A model generated the notes under the pieces. That model did no database searches. It was not told where the DNA came from and worked only from the letters and a program-made list of their open reading frames with translations. From a virus, in IMG/VR virus record IMGVR_UViG_3300022538_000217, positions 1-38,863 of that record: a stretch of DNA of 38,863 bases; one strand, written 5' to 3'. A program made the translations under genes and the position numbers. Each line of letters starts with the position of its first letter. Position 1 is the first letter of the stretch. This document shows positions 1 to 8,386 of this stretch, piece by piece.

Positions 1-468
1 ATTTGTGGCTTCTTTCTTAGCAGTATCGCCGGCAGCTTTGGCTTTAACCTCTTGCTTAGTCTGGACTTCACCAGATTCCGACTTAACCTGCTTTTCCTCC
101 TTGTTTAACAACTCTGGTATTAATTCAAGTAATGCAGCATCATCAAGGTCGGACGCAAACTCTTTAATCTCATCTTCTGTCCAACCCTGTTCTAAACAAG
201 CGTTAGTAAACGCATCTGGTATCTCAGTACCGTCTTCCTCTTTAGCATCAGGGTCAGGTTCACCCAATACTTCTCTCTTTATCTTTGCAACAACCTCTCC
301 CCCATCTTCTTTCTCCCCAGAAGATGTGGGAACATCGTCTATTTTAACATCTAAAGTTTTAGTATCTACTTCTTTAGTATCCTTCTCCTTAACATCCCCC
401 TCCAACTCAGTAGCGGGGTCGTCTGCACTGGCAATATAGCTATTAAATTCTATCTCTTTATCTGCCAT
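1..468 (-). CDS. Acidic head-module protein, truncated at window edge (possible scaffold)
   Basis: Starts at ATG 468, one base overlapping the TAA of the upstream gene (TAATG), with GAGG before it. It stays open for 156 codons to the window edge, so the C-terminus is missing. The protein is highly acidic and Lys/Glu/Asp-rich with low-complexity linkers and one likely helix (GWTEDEIKEFASDLDDAALL, about residues 100-120). Position downstream of terminase, portal, protease and co-chaperonin genes, plus the acidic helical composition, fits a capsid scaffold gene just before the major capsid gene, but no family signature is recognised. The scaffold role is inference. Confidence 0.7.
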   Translation of the reverse strand, partial: MADKEIEFNSYIASADDPATELEGDVKEKDTKEVDTKTLDVKIDDVPTSSGEKEDGGEVVAKIKREVLGEPDPDAKEEDGTEIPDAFTNACLEQGWTEDEIKEFASDLDDAALLELIPELLNKEEKQVKSESGEVQTKQEVKAKAAGDTAKKEATN

Positions 469-779
469 TATTTAGCCTCGCTTTCCTTTTTATCACATCC
501 ACAACTTTTCTGTGCTGGGGAACGCTTAAAGTACAAGTTACTACAGATTAAACACCTATGCAAAATACCATAGGATTCCAACAACTCATTAACCTGTTTG
601 GTAACTAACTCTTTGACAGTTGCTTCGTAACTTTCCACTTCGGGTTTCTTCTTCTTGTTTCTATCCTCTGGTGTCTTGGCCCCAGGCCATAATTTCTTAC
701 ATTGCCCACAAATACCACCCTCCAGAGTTCCTGACTTGAATCCCTCAGAAAGACATACAGTACATTTGTTTTCTTCCAT
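468..779 (-). CDS. Zinc-ribbon protein, function unknown
   Basis: A 103-residue protein with an N-terminal CxxC (CTVC) and second CxxC (CGQC), and a C-terminal pair (CLIC and CGC), separated by a charged lysine-rich stretch and a predicted helix. The four cysteine pairs suggest two structural zinc sites. AAAGGAG lies 8 bases before the ATG. It is co-transcribed with the GroES-like gene upstream and the acidic head-module gene downstream. No known family is recognised. Confidence 0.75.
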   Translation of the reverse strand: MEENKCTVCLSEGFKSGTLEGGICGQCKKLWPGAKTPEDRNKKKKPEVESYEATVKELVTKQVNELLESYGILHRCLICSNLYFKRSPAQKSCGCDKKESEAK

Positions 780-791
780 TTTCTATCTCCT

Positions 792-1052
792 TTAATCTTC
801 CAAAGCTAAAATCATATTCTCACTTATTATAATATAACCTTCATCCCCTATGACTGGGTAGTCTCCTAAGTGCGGAGGTGCGGGAGGGAATATCACAATA
901 TCCCCCTCATTAATATCCTCCTCTACTTTTGGGCCAACACTAATAACTTTACCCCTTAACCAAACATCCTGAACTACATCAGGCATCACAATCTTTCCAA
1001 GTTGGTCTTTAGATAACTGCTTAACTATAATGTTCTTATATGTTGGTTTCAT
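792..1052 (-). CDS. GroES-like co-chaperonin
   Basis: An 86-residue protein matching the Cpn10/GroES fold pattern: N-terminal strand (YKNIIVKQL), a mobile-loop region ending in the hydrophobic tripeptide IVM followed by PD (residues about 21-25), then RGKVISVGP, the turn NEGDIVIF, and the closing EGYIIISENMILAL. GroES is about 95 residues, so this is a slightly compact version with a short mobile loop. Phage co-chaperonins such as T4 gp31 cap the host GroEL to fold capsid protein. Location in the head-gene cluster supports that role. The host GroEL as partner is inference. Confidence 0.85.
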   Translation of the reverse strand: MKPTYKNIIVKQLSKDQLGKIVMPDVVQDVWLRGKVISVGPKVEEDINEGDIVIFPPAPPHLGDYPVIGDEGYIIISENMILALED

Positions 1053-1074
1053 CTAACTGTCTCCTTAAAAAATT

Positions 1075-1455
1075 TTATTGTCTCCCCTTAAAATCATCAG
1101 GAGAGAACTCCTCATAATTACACTGCTTCATAAGTTTCAACTTCTCAGCACGATTTTTTATTAATGGGCGGTAACTGTGACCAAATTTTTTCCAATCACA
1201 TTGGGGCGATAATTTTCTTGCATCTTCAATTTGAGTTTCTGAAACCCCAAGCGTAACAGAATAGCGGGGATTTTCCCCGTAAGCAATGTTTACTACTTCT
1301 TTTTTTGTATTGGGGTCATTGACAGAATATTTTTCAACACATTTCCCAACTAAAATAGTTCCACAAAGGCCACAATCACCATAACTACCTCTACCAATAT
1401 GCTTGAAATATTTGTCACATTTAGGACAATATGCTCTTACAACATAAGTTGCCAC
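1075..1455 (-). CDS. Zinc-ribbon protein, function unknown
   Basis: A 126-residue protein starting at GTG 1455 behind a G-rich ribosome binding site. Two CxxC pairs near the N-terminus (CPKC at about 9-12 and CGLC at about 28-31) form a probable zinc ribbon; the rest is mixed helix and strand ending in a charged tail. It lies between a small membrane protein gene and the co-chaperonin gene in the late operon. No family is recognised. Confidence 0.75.
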   Translation of the reverse strand: MATYVVRAYCPKCDKYFKHIGRGSYGDCGLCGTILVGKCVEKYSVNDPNTKKEVVNIAYGENPRYSVTLGVSETQIEDARKLSPQCDWKKFGHSYRPLIKNRAEKLKLMKQCNYEEFSPDDFKGRQ

Positions 1456-1467
1456 CGCTAACCCCCA

Positions 1468-1581
1468 CTAAGAATTAAACACCAAAATTTTTATAAAAAT
1501 TGCTGGTAATACCCAAAGAGGCCAAAAAATATAACCAATAACAAATACTGTTATTATATCACTGATTACTCTTTTAATCAT
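1468..1581 (-). CDS. Small membrane protein (37 aa)
   Basis: Its ATG at 1581 overlaps the TAA of the upstream gene as TAATG, which implies translational coupling. The peptide has one long hydrophobic segment (ITVFVIGYIFWPLWVLPAIF) and basic residues at both ends, so it is probably a single-pass or hairpin inner-membrane peptide. It fills what would otherwise be a gap between the neighbours. Function unknown. Confidence 0.6.
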   Translation of the reverse strand: MIKRVISDIITVFVIGYIFWPLWVLPAIFIKILVFNS

Positions 1582-1961
1582 TACGCCGACCCCACTATGA
1601 GATAGTCAACTGTGCAAACCTCCGTACCATCCTCATTCTTTATAAATATATCATCAGTACCATCTGGTTTTATAATCCGACACTCTCCCTCAGCAACAGA
1701 TTGGGTTTCAGCAAATGCACCTGCATTGGCACAATCTACATCTATAAGAAGGTCATTAGATGTTGCTTTTATAATAACCAGTTCTACCGTACTTATCCCA
1801 CAGAGATTCAAAGCCTCAGCAGTATTGGTGGTTGCCTGAATTTGTCTATTGAGAACTGCCTTTATGATTGTTCCTGTTACTGTAAACTTCTCAAGAAACT
1901 GCAAACCCTCACCCAATCCAGTTACATCTGCAATAATACTCACATTACACTCTGCTGCCAT
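1581..1961 (-). CDS. Hypothetical beta-rich protein, possible minor virion protein
   Basis: A 126-residue protein, overlapping the upstream stop as TAATG. It has alternating short hydrophobic and polar strands, several threonine/valine stretches and three cysteines, consistent with a compact beta protein. It sits among head genes and has no enzyme motif. A decoration or head-completion role is possible but not shown by the sequence. Confidence 0.7.
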   Translation of the reverse strand: MAAECNVSIIADVTGLGEGLQFLEKFTVTGTIIKAVLNRQIQATTNTAEALNLCGISTVELVIIKATSNDLLIDVDCANAGAFAETQSVAEGECRIIKPDGTDDIFIKNEDGTEVCTVDYLIVGSA

Positions 1962-2209
1962 TATTTTATTCTCCTAACCCATTTCTTCGGAATATTAAGT
2001 ACCCCCATTACACTATTATCTTTTGTATCGCCCTGAGTATGAGATACTATAATAAAATTTTTACTCTCTCCAAGATATAAAGCATTTGTTCTGCAAAAAG
2101 CATTGTTAGATTCTTCCATTGCCTTTTCAGAAGTAGTCCACCCATCTGTTGAATAAGCATCAATCCATTCAATATAAATTTTGTCCCCGAAGGACTTTTT
2201 AATCTTCAT
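1961..2209 (-). CDS. Hypothetical protein (82 aa)
   Basis: A small soluble protein with aromatic-rich strands (IYIEWIDAYSTDGWT; NFIIVSHTQGD) and a basic C-terminus. Its ATG overlaps the TGA of the gene upstream (ATGA), so it is translationally coupled. No family recognised; the context is the head-assembly part of the late operon. Confidence 0.7.
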   Translation of the reverse strand: MKIKKSFGDKIYIEWIDAYSTDGWTTSEKAMEESNNAFCRTNALYLGESKNFIIVSHTQGDTKDNSVMGVLNIPKKWVRRIK

Positions 2210-2328
2210 CTTTTCTTTCTTTTAAGTCTTTTACGCCCCACCATAAACTCACGGTATTTGTCCATATTAAGAATAGCAAAATCCTGTAAGTTTTTTAAAG
2301 TCATCTCCGGAGTATATTTTTCAGCCAT
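2206..2328 (-). CDS. Small basic protein (40 aa)
   Basis: Begins MAEKYTPEMT and ends in a run of lysines and arginines (GRKRLKRKKR). Stop and next start overlap as ATGA, and its start lies inside the 3' end of the upstream gene. A helix of about 25 residues precedes the basic tail, which may bind nucleic acid. Function unknown; supported by the coupled spacing on both sides. Confidence 0.6.
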   Translation of the reverse strand: MAEKYTPEMTLKNLQDFAILNMDKYREFMVGRKRLKRKKR

Positions 2329-2467
2329 GTTTCTTCTTCCGCTTTAGGTGCGTACCAGTTATAGTTTTCTTTTGCTGAGAAGCATAAAAAACATCCTCCC
2401 CTTTTTCCTTACCATACTGTTCTTCCATTGCTTTCTTTATCTTATGACCTTTTCTTGTCAACGGCAT
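2321..2467 (-). CDS. Small basic phage protein (48 aa)
   Basis: Begins MPLTRKGHKIKKAMEEQYG and contains a VFYAS segment, a pattern often met in short proteins beside portal genes of tailed phages. It is strongly basic and mostly helical. Its start overlaps the stop of the protease gene (TAATG). Exact function is not known to me. Confidence 0.65.
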   Translation of the reverse strand: MPLTRKGHKIKKAMEEQYGKEKGEDVFYASQQKKTITGTHLKRKKKHG

Positions 2468-3165
2468 TACTCTAATCCCTCAAGATACTTAATAGCATCA
2501 TACTTTTCAAGTACCGCTTCAATAACCTCTGCTCGAACAAGATAATTCATTCCCTCAGTGGCAGGAAAGATATAATGCCAAACAAATATACCTAATATAT
2601 TTCCATTTTTATCAAAAATAGGACACCCTGAGTTTCCACCATTCAAAGCAGCATCAGTAATTATCATATTTTTAGTGTTGGTATGATTGTCGTGCATACC
2701 AATAGCAGATATAATACCTTTAGTTAAAACAGGAAAAACCCCAAATGGATTTCCATATGCCCACACTTCCTCACCAAGTTTAGCATTATCAAAAGATAGT
2801 GTACATTCAACATCATTCGTATCAACCTCAATAAACCCAATATCTGCCTCCGTTTCTAAATACCAAGATTTCGCTTTATATTCTTTTCCATCAACAGTAG
2901 AGACATTAGCATCAGATATATTATCAACAAGGTGACCCGCTGTAAGAATTAAATCATCTCTTATAAATATCCCCGTTCCCTGCCATTCAGCGAACTCACC
3001 TGTATACCAATCTATCTCAGTACTAACAACCTTAATTTGAACTACATTTTGTAATGGTAAATCAAAACCAAAAATTTCATTTACTACTACAAAACCTATA
3101 CTTGATACTACAGTAATTATTGCAATAATCATTAGTACGGTTATAAACCTAAACCCCTTTTTCAT
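2467..3165 (-). CDS. Trypsin-like serine protease with N-terminal membrane anchor
   Basis: A 232-residue S1-fold (HtrA/DegP-like) protease. The catalytic triad is visible in order: His78 in LTAGHLV, Asp108 in ADIGFIEV and Ser179 in GGNSGCPIF; all are intact. Residues about 8-28 form a hydrophobic helix, either an uncleaved anchor or a signal. There is no PDZ domain. Its ATG overlaps the portal stop, so it is translated with the portal. Many tailed phages carry a prohead protease just after the portal, but those usually have ClpP-like or herpes-assemblin folds; this could replace it, or act at the envelope. The role is inferred from context only. Confidence 0.85.
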   Translation of the reverse strand: MKKGFRFITVLMIIAIITVVSSIGFVVVNEIFGFDLPLQNVVQIKVVSTEIDWYTGEFAEWQGTGIFIRDDLILTAGHLVDNISDANVSTVDGKEYKAKSWYLETEADIGFIEVDTNDVECTLSFDNAKLGEEVWAYGNPFGVFPVLTKGIISAIGMHDNHTNTKNMIITDAALNGGNSGCPIFDKNGNILGIFVWHYIFPATEGMNYLVRAEVIEAVLEKYDAIKYLEGLE

Positions 3166-4949
3166 TTAGTCTGACCCCCTGCACTGGTTGTTCGCTTTTG
3201 CTGTTGATTCATATTAGCAGTTCTCGATTGAGGGCTACTTCCGAAAGTATCATTCTGTTGTCCAGGGGACTTGCTACCTACATTCGGCCCTTTAGGTCGC
3301 TGCTGCTGTCCAAGTGGTTCCATCATATAACCCACGCCATCCAACTCATGGGGGATTGCAGTACGGTAGAATTGGTTAAAGTTCTCAAATCCCATATAGT
3401 CACTAAGTATTCTTGTAACAGTAGGCACATCAAGTTCAGCACCCTGTGCCGCAGCAAACTGGTATGTTGGCAATACCCATTGAGTCATAAAGCCCATAAG
3501 CTTCTGAGCCATTACTTCTGGTGATGTCCTCTGCGTAGAGTATGGCATAACCTTAAACACAAAAGAATAGAAATCCTCAACTCTATCAGCAGAAGAAAAC
3601 ACCTTTGGCAAATCACCCACACCTGGTATATGGTGCATTAGTGGTATATATTCAGACGGGTCTTGCAATACTTTATAGGCCAACTTATTTATAATACTCG
3701 TCATAAATCCCTGAAAACGAGTGTGCATATTATTTACAATACGAGAAGCATTTTGAAAGACCATCTGTTCTTGACCCAATGTGGGAGATTGTGACCCCCT
3801 CCCCGCAAGAACATCTGAACTGGCCCCTGTCTTAGTAAATGATTGTTCTGCGAAGTTCATCCAATTATAGTTCTCTGGGTTCACCCCGCCAAACGAAAGT
3901 TTAACGGCACTCTCTTTTGGATTGTCTACTTCTAAAACATCAAGGTTCTTGGCTGTTACAATCTTTTTACCAAATTCCCTGCTCTGTGGCGTAACTGCAA
4001 TTATGTCTTTTTGGCTCTCGGCCTGCTCCCTTGCGGTCTTAGCAAGCACATTCATTGTAACATCCAAATCGTGCCACGCCCACGCTGGGGGTATTGGATA
4101 TGTAGTGCCTGGGAAGAACTTGTACCCTAAGAAGTCATAAGGTGTACCCCCAGGGCCATCCTCTTCAACAGTATGAAGAACCTTGGCCGCCTTACCATAA
4201 GGCATTATGGTAATGGTAATACCCTCATCATATAAATATAAGTCTATAAAGGATGTATATTCTCTTAAAGATAATCTATTTATATCCCACTCCCCATTTG
4301 CAATCTTATCGGGGTGGTAATCACTTGTCAATTTACAATCAGAGGATATATCATCTGCAAATTTGGAATATAAATCTTTGGCATAGTCCGTAGGAAGTTT
4401 GTAAATATCCCCCTCGATAATAAAATCATCTCTTGTCTTAGCCGCTACATCTCCTATGTAATCAGCATCATCAATAACACGTATTACATTTTTACCATAT
4501 TTTATGGCATTATCATCAAGATTTATAACCCTGTCATACTCAGTAAAAGTTCTGGTGATACCTGCACCAAACATAGAGTTTATGGCAGCGGGGATTAGGG
4601 TTCTCTCTGCGAAGTTTATTTTATCGAGAATGAAGTTTAGTGCTAACTGAGTGGTAAATGCCCAAGGTCTACAATTCGCTATCTTTGTCTCAACAAGAAT
4701 TTTAGGATTGCCTTCTACAAGATAAGGAACTATAGTGAACACACCTCGGTCGATGAGGTTAATAAGATGTTCCCGACCATACCCAGCGTCAAAGAAACCA
4801 CTTGCCCACAAAGCCAACAATTTCTGCCTCTTTCTGAGAGGTTCCTCCTGCCGTTTTTGCCACGCTTTTGTCAATTTTTGGACACGGACTTCAAAACTTC
4901 TATCGTCACCTATACCATTGTTATAAAGATAATTCTTAGTCTTTGGCAT
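3162..4949 (-). CDS. Portal protein
   Basis: A 595-residue protein directly after the terminase genes. Typical features are the charged N-terminal helical region, a long helical stem region around LGQEQMVFQNASRIVNNMHT, where portals of this type have a conserved stem helix, and a Gln/Pro-rich disordered tail. Portals form the dodecameric ring at one capsid vertex through which DNA is pumped by terminase. Length and gene order match portals of podovirus-like and related phages. It overlaps the upstream small gene by 14 bases and the protease gene by 4. Confidence 0.88.
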   Translation of the reverse strand: MPKTKNYLYNNGIGDDRSFEVRVQKLTKAWQKRQEEPLRKRQKLLALWASGFFDAGYGREHLINLIDRGVFTIVPYLVEGNPKILVETKIANCRPWAFTTQLALNFILDKINFAERTLIPAAINSMFGAGITRTFTEYDRVINLDDNAIKYGKNVIRVIDDADYIGDVAAKTRDDFIIEGDIYKLPTDYAKDLYSKFADDISSDCKLTSDYHPDKIANGEWDINRLSLREYTSFIDLYLYDEGITITIMPYGKAAKVLHTVEEDGPGGTPYDFLGYKFFPGTTYPIPPAWAWHDLDVTMNVLAKTAREQAESQKDIIAVTPQSREFGKKIVTAKNLDVLEVDNPKESAVKLSFGGVNPENYNWMNFAEQSFTKTGASSDVLAGRGSQSPTLGQEQMVFQNASRIVNNMHTRFQGFMTSIINKLAYKVLQDPSEYIPLMHHIPGVGDLPKVFSSADRVEDFYSFVFKVMPYSTQRTSPEVMAQKLMGFMTQWVLPTYQFAAAQGAELDVPTVTRILSDYMGFENFNQFYRTAIPHELDGVGYMMEPLGQQQRPKGPNVGSKSPGQQNDTFGSSPQSRTANMNQQQKRTTSAGGQTK

Positions 4950-5208
4950 TATTCTCTCTTAATTGTATATTTATAAAATGCCTAATGTGCCCCTGTTCTC
5001 TAATTATATAGGCAGTTATCTCATAATTTCTATAACCAGCATGGCACAAAAGATAATCCACTTCTTTCAAAAACCCCTCATGCCTATATTGACATTGAAC
5101 ATACATTTTATGCCCACAAGAACATTCTGTATTTACACCATTATCCCTTAACAACTTAACAATAGAACGTACTTCTGGTTCAATATTTTTTTCATACCAA
5201 TTTTGCAT
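4936..5208 (-). CDS. Hypothetical protein (90 aa)
   Basis: Starts MQNWYEKNIEPEVRSIVKLL and carries a Cys/His-containing segment (NTECSCGHKMYVQCQY) typical of small phage proteins found between terminase and portal. No clear Shine-Dalgarno sequence precedes the ATG, so it probably depends on translation of the terminase gene ending 6 bases upstream. Function unknown. Confidence 0.7.
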   Translation of the reverse strand: MQNWYEKNIEPEVRSIVKLLRDNGVNTECSCGHKMYVQCQYRHEGFLKEVDYLLCHAGYRNYEITAYIIREQGHIRHFINIQLRENNAKD

Positions 5209-5213
5209 AATAA

Positions 5214-6287
5214 TTAAAATAAATATCTCCGCACTTCAAATGCTTCCTTCTTTTCGTCTTCCTGCACTTTGTTATATCTGGCCTGAAAACTATTAACGGG
5301 TGGATTCTCAGCTTTCTCCCAATTACCTTTTAACTGCTCTTTACAGGCTAATACTGCCAACCCAGCAGTTATAACCCTGTCACCGTGCCTTTCCAAAGCA
5401 CCAGTGCTTAAATCTGCCTTTTTAGAAACTACAGCACCAACTCCACTATCTCTAAACACATAATCAAATAATTCATCTAATAGGTCTTTATCGTGAATTA
5501 TAATTGATTTATACTCACCTATATCATCATTTAGGCCACCGCTTAATGCTATTGCAAGCTCCCCTAACAGGTCGTCTTTTTTCTTTGCGTTACCAATCCA
5601 CCCCCATTTTTTCATTTGTTTGCGGGTTTTGGAATCCTCCCTACGTTGGGTATAAATATAAGGGTATCTGTGAAATACTAATCTGTTAGTAAACATAGTG
5701 CCACAACCACCACCAGCATCCCAGATGATATAAGTGGGTTGTATCCCTCCACACCAAAAGGCCATACCTACAACTATATCTGCCAACTGTTCTGGTTTGG
5801 TGTTTGCATCAGCCCATGCCCCTACTTGCTCGTAGGCATTTCTATCATATATCATTATGGCTGAGTTAGCAGAGCCCAAACCATATGATGGGTCAATCGC
5901 AATAATATAATTATGTCGTTGCTCCGGCCTACCAAATGGTAATTTTCCCCACCATTGTAATCTACCCATTATTCCTGGTACATATCGTATATCCTCAGTA
6001 TTCATCATACCGTTGGAATACTGGGAAATATACAGTTCGCCCTTATAATCAGGCTCACAAATGTCTTTGTTTTTAATCTCCTCAAGAACAGTGTGGTCAA
6101 ATGGGGCGTCACTTGCTCCGAGCGGATTCGCACAAACGTTACAAATAAAGTCTCTTTTATTCCCTCGCCTTTTACGTTCTTGTAAGTCAAACCAAGGGCT
6201 TCTATAAGGGGATGGAATACCTTTCAGAGCATCAGCGACAAAGAGCCCCCGTAAGTTTTCAGGCAATTTTTCTACTACCAACCGCAT
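5214..6287 (-). CDS. terL: Large terminase, C-terminal nuclease half (split gene)
   Basis: This 357-residue protein contains the RNase H-like nuclease domain of the DNA-packaging motor. The acidic triad can be followed: Asp132 in IIAIDPSYG, Asp190 in YIIWDAGGG and Asp303 in RHGDRV. It cuts concatemeric DNA at initiation and termination of packaging. The ATPase half is encoded separately at 6753-7670, with an endonuclease gene between them, and the two halves lie in the same reading frame. The ATG at 6287 has no recognisable ribosome binding site and overlaps the endonuclease gene by 29 bases, so translation probably depends on coupling. The residues about 29-36 (RSPWFDLQ) resemble the linker region that normally follows the ATPase domain. 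Confidence 0.9.
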   Translation of the reverse strand: MRLVVEKLPENLRGLFVADALKGIPSPYRSPWFDLQERKRRGNKRDFICNVCANPLGASDAPFDHTVLEEIKNKDICEPDYKGELYISQYSNGMMNTEDIRYVPGIMGRLQWWGKLPFGRPEQRHNYIIAIDPSYGLGSANSAIMIYDRNAYEQVGAWADANTKPEQLADIVVGMAFWCGGIQPTYIIWDAGGGCGTMFTNRLVFHRYPYIYTQRREDSKTRKQMKKWGWIGNAKKKDDLLGELAIALSGGLNDDIGEYKSIIIHDKDLLDELFDYVFRDSGVGAVVSKKADLSTGALERHGDRVITAGLAVLACKEQLKGNWEKAENPPVNSFQARYNKVQEDEKKEAFEVRRYLF

Positions 6288-6756
6288 ATTTATTAATATA
6301 ATTAATAGCCATTTCTAAGTTTAAGACACCAAAAATATCAACATCTAATAATCCTATTGCAGTATTACACCTTGCACACAATAGTCCACGAACTTGCTGA
6401 TTCAAATGATTATGGTCTACGTCTAATACTCTCGCACCATACTGATTTTTAGCAATAGAGGGTTTACCACATATCGCACATACACCTTTTTGCAACTCTA
6501 TCTTTTTATTAAAATCAGAAAGGGTTAAACCATACTTTTTTAATTGACTTTCTCTGTCTTTAATTTTATATTTTTCTGGGTTCTTTTTTCGATGCTCAAA
6601 CTGCCGTTTCGCAATCCTATCACGATGTTTCTTATTATAATTACCTGCTTGCTTACTCGCACAAGGCTTACAATAACTTCTATAATATTTACCACTTTTA
6701 CAAAAATCTGATAAAAACTTTTCTTTTTGACAAATTTTACATATTTTGGCTTTCAT
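6259..6756 (-). CDS. Endonuclease VII-type HNH homing endonuclease inserted in terL
   Basis: A 165-residue protein with an N-terminal CxxC zinc finger (CKIC and CKPC), a basic helical middle, and a C-terminal recombination endonuclease VII domain: CAICGK, then LDVDHNH (the catalytic DH.H), then GLLCARCN, with four zinc-binding cysteines. Its ATG overlaps the stop of the terminase ATPase half (ATGA), and its 3' end overlaps the nuclease half by 29 bases. Such genes are mobile and spread by cutting uninterrupted alleles. It is richer in A+T than the terminase halves. Homing activity is inferred from family and position. Confidence 0.88.
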   Translation of the reverse strand: MKAKICKICQKEKFLSDFCKSGKYYRSYCKPCASKQAGNYNKKHRDRIAKRQFEHRKKNPEKYKIKDRESQLKKYGLTLSDFNKKIELQKGVCAICGKPSIAKNQYGARVLDVDHNHLNQQVRGLLCARCNTAIGLLDVDIFGVLNLEMAINYINKYAVGSRKIA

Positions 6757-7670
6757 TCTGTCTCCACGTATTCTTTTAATTCAGGATATTTCTCCAACCA
6801 CCAATCCTCATCAACAAGATTAACCTCACCAGGTAATTCTGTTTGATATAAACCATAATTTTCAATTGGGTTGTCATACCACAATAACCGGATTACCTCA
6901 GTTGTTTCTTTATTAATACAACGGGCAAACGTGTGATTTACGCCCAACCAATGAGTTGAAGAATATATAACACAATCTGCCACATCATGGATTGAACCTT
7001 CAATAGCGTCTGCTGTGGCTTTTTCAACCCTTCCAAACTCATCCAAACAAATAGCCGAAGCCCGACTACCTGCTGAAAAACTTTCATTCGTAGTCTCCCC
7101 TTGTATTGAACTTCCTGTCTCTGGAATTACTATTTGCATATCTTTTCTACAATTTTTTACATCATAACCACATCTTTTTTTCCACCAAGATGGAAGAAAA
7201 TCAAGAGCATTATCACATTTTCCCATTAATGTAGTTGGGTCGCCAGCACAATCAACGAGTTCTTTTTTTCTACTCCCTAAAATAAAATGAGAAAGCTCCT
7301 CTAACAAACATTTTGCAACAAAAAGCTTAGCACAAATTTCAGATGCTCCCTGTTTGCGAGTTTTATCAATTCCCACATCCCGTTTATTATCTATACACCA
7401 GTTCAGCCGCTCAACTGCCGGTATCTGTGCTGGCCGTAGTATAAACGGCTGATTCCTCTCCCCAGGCATTAATTGTGGATTTAACGTCCACGCCGTGCTC
7501 GAAAAAAAGATGGGGTAATACCTTCTACATAACTCAAGGAATATCTGTTGTAGGGTTTTGTCTGTTGCAAGTATCTTATGCAACTCAATCCGAAACTTTA
7601 TATTTTCCTGTATTTGAGTAGGTATTGCTTTATAAAACCCCTCCGGTGTATCAAATACTTTACTTTTCAT
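6753..7670 (-). CDS. terL: Large terminase, N-terminal ATPase half (split gene)
   Basis: About 305 residues from the preferred ATG at 7670, which overlaps the small terminase gene by 11 bases; an in-frame ATG at 7781 would overlap that gene far more. The terminase-type Walker A is at residues about 103-110 (KTRKQGAS), Walker B is at about 206-213 (AICLDEFG), and YSSTH at about 236-240 fits the coupling motif. The polypeptide stops at YVETE, where intact large terminases continue through a linker into the nuclease domain. It must therefore work in trans with the product of 5214-6287. Confidence 0.9.
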   Translation of the reverse strand: MKSKVFDTPEGFYKAIPTQIQENIKFRIELHKILATDKTLQQIFLELCRRYYPIFFSSTAWTLNPQLMPGERNQPFILRPAQIPAVERLNWCIDNKRDVGIDKTRKQGASEICAKLFVAKCLLEELSHFILGSRKKELVDCAGDPTTLMGKCDNALDFLPSWWKKRCGYDVKNCRKDMQIVIPETGSSIQGETTNESFSAGSRASAICLDEFGRVEKATADAIEGSIHDVADCVIYSSTHWLGVNHTFARCINKETTEVIRLLWYDNPIENYGLYQTELPGEVNLVDEDWWLEKYPELKEYVETE

Positions 7671-8196
7671 TTGTCTCACGAATAACTGCTTCGTACAATT
7701 TACCCGCACATCTTCTAATTTCTGCCTCTGTGTATTCCTTAATTTCAATCGTTTTCTTATTAACTTCAACCCTCTGCACATCCTGGAAGTACTCTGGGAG
7801 GCGACATTTAAGGATAAACCTCAATAAAGCCTCATTAGGCAATGCCCTCTTAATCTTGACTTTCCTACCATCAACCACTTCTTTCATCACAGGAGCACCC
7901 GTTTCGTCTCTGTTATTAAGTATATTCCGGTAGGTTCTATCTTCTTCCTGATATTCGTAGCCCAGAGCACATTTAACCGCTGCCACGATAAGAGTAATAT
8001 CAGCACGTTGCCGAGCAATCTCAATGAACTCATCTATCGTAGTACATTCGGCTTTAAGGTCTTTTAGCCACTTCAAACTGTCCTCGCCCAACGCACCTAC
8101 TATAGCCCCAATATCAGCCACACTTTGATTATTTTCAAGTAAATCCTTAGCTACGAGGGCAAAGGCCGCATTAACATCTTTTTTCGGACGTGGCAT
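7660..8196 (-). CDS. terS: Small terminase subunit
   Basis: A 178-residue helical protein immediately upstream of the ATPase half of the large terminase. It has an N-terminal segment that could be a helix-turn-helix (NQSVADIGAIVGALGEDS, about 23-40), a central CALGYEYQEE segment, and the ALPNEALLRFILKCRLPEYF region typical of small terminases that recognise packaging sites and recruit the large subunit. The C-terminus is coupled to the next gene by overlap. The assignment rests on these patterns and on order. Confidence 0.85.
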   Translation of the reverse strand: MPRPKKDVNAAFALVAKDLLENNQSVADIGAIVGALGEDSLKWLKDLKAECTTIDEFIEIARQRADITLIVAAVKCALGYEYQEEDRTYRNILNNRDETGAPVMKEVVDGRKVKIKRALPNEALLRFILKCRLPEYFQDVQRVEVNKKTIEIKEYTEAEIRRCAGKLYEAVIRETNEK

Positions 8197-8386
8197 TTAA
8201 TTCCTCTTCTATGACATCTGTCTTAATATAATCAAACTTGTAGTCGTTATACTTAATAGGCTTTTTATGAGTTAAAATCCACTCTAATGCTGCTCGCCAA
8301 GCTTCCTCCATCACATCCCATTCATAACCTTCAGATGACCAATTCTTTTTGTTATGTCTTTCAATCCAATTCTTAAACTGTTCCAC
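8171..8386 (-). CDS. Hypothetical protein, WxAALEWI family
   Basis: A 71-residue protein starting at GTG 8386 with GGAG 9 bases upstream. It contains AWRAALEWIL followed by a stretch ending in IEEEL. The same arrangement occurs in two plus-strand genes at 28763-29002 (TWKAALEWI then IDEEL) and 29733-29951 (GWKAAMELI then IEKEL), so the three appear to be paralogues. Function unknown. It overlaps the terS start by 26 bases. Confidence 0.75.
   Translation of the reverse strand: MEQFKNWIERHNKKNWSSEGYEWDVMEEAWRAALEWILTHKKPIKYNDYKFDYIKTDVIEEELNATSEKRC

Noticed and set aside
5214-7670. Intein or group I intron in the large terminase
   Set aside because: The endonuclease frame differs from the terminase frame and both terminase halves have separate stops and starts; no non-coding sequence remains for an intron. 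A freestanding endonuclease insertion explains it better.
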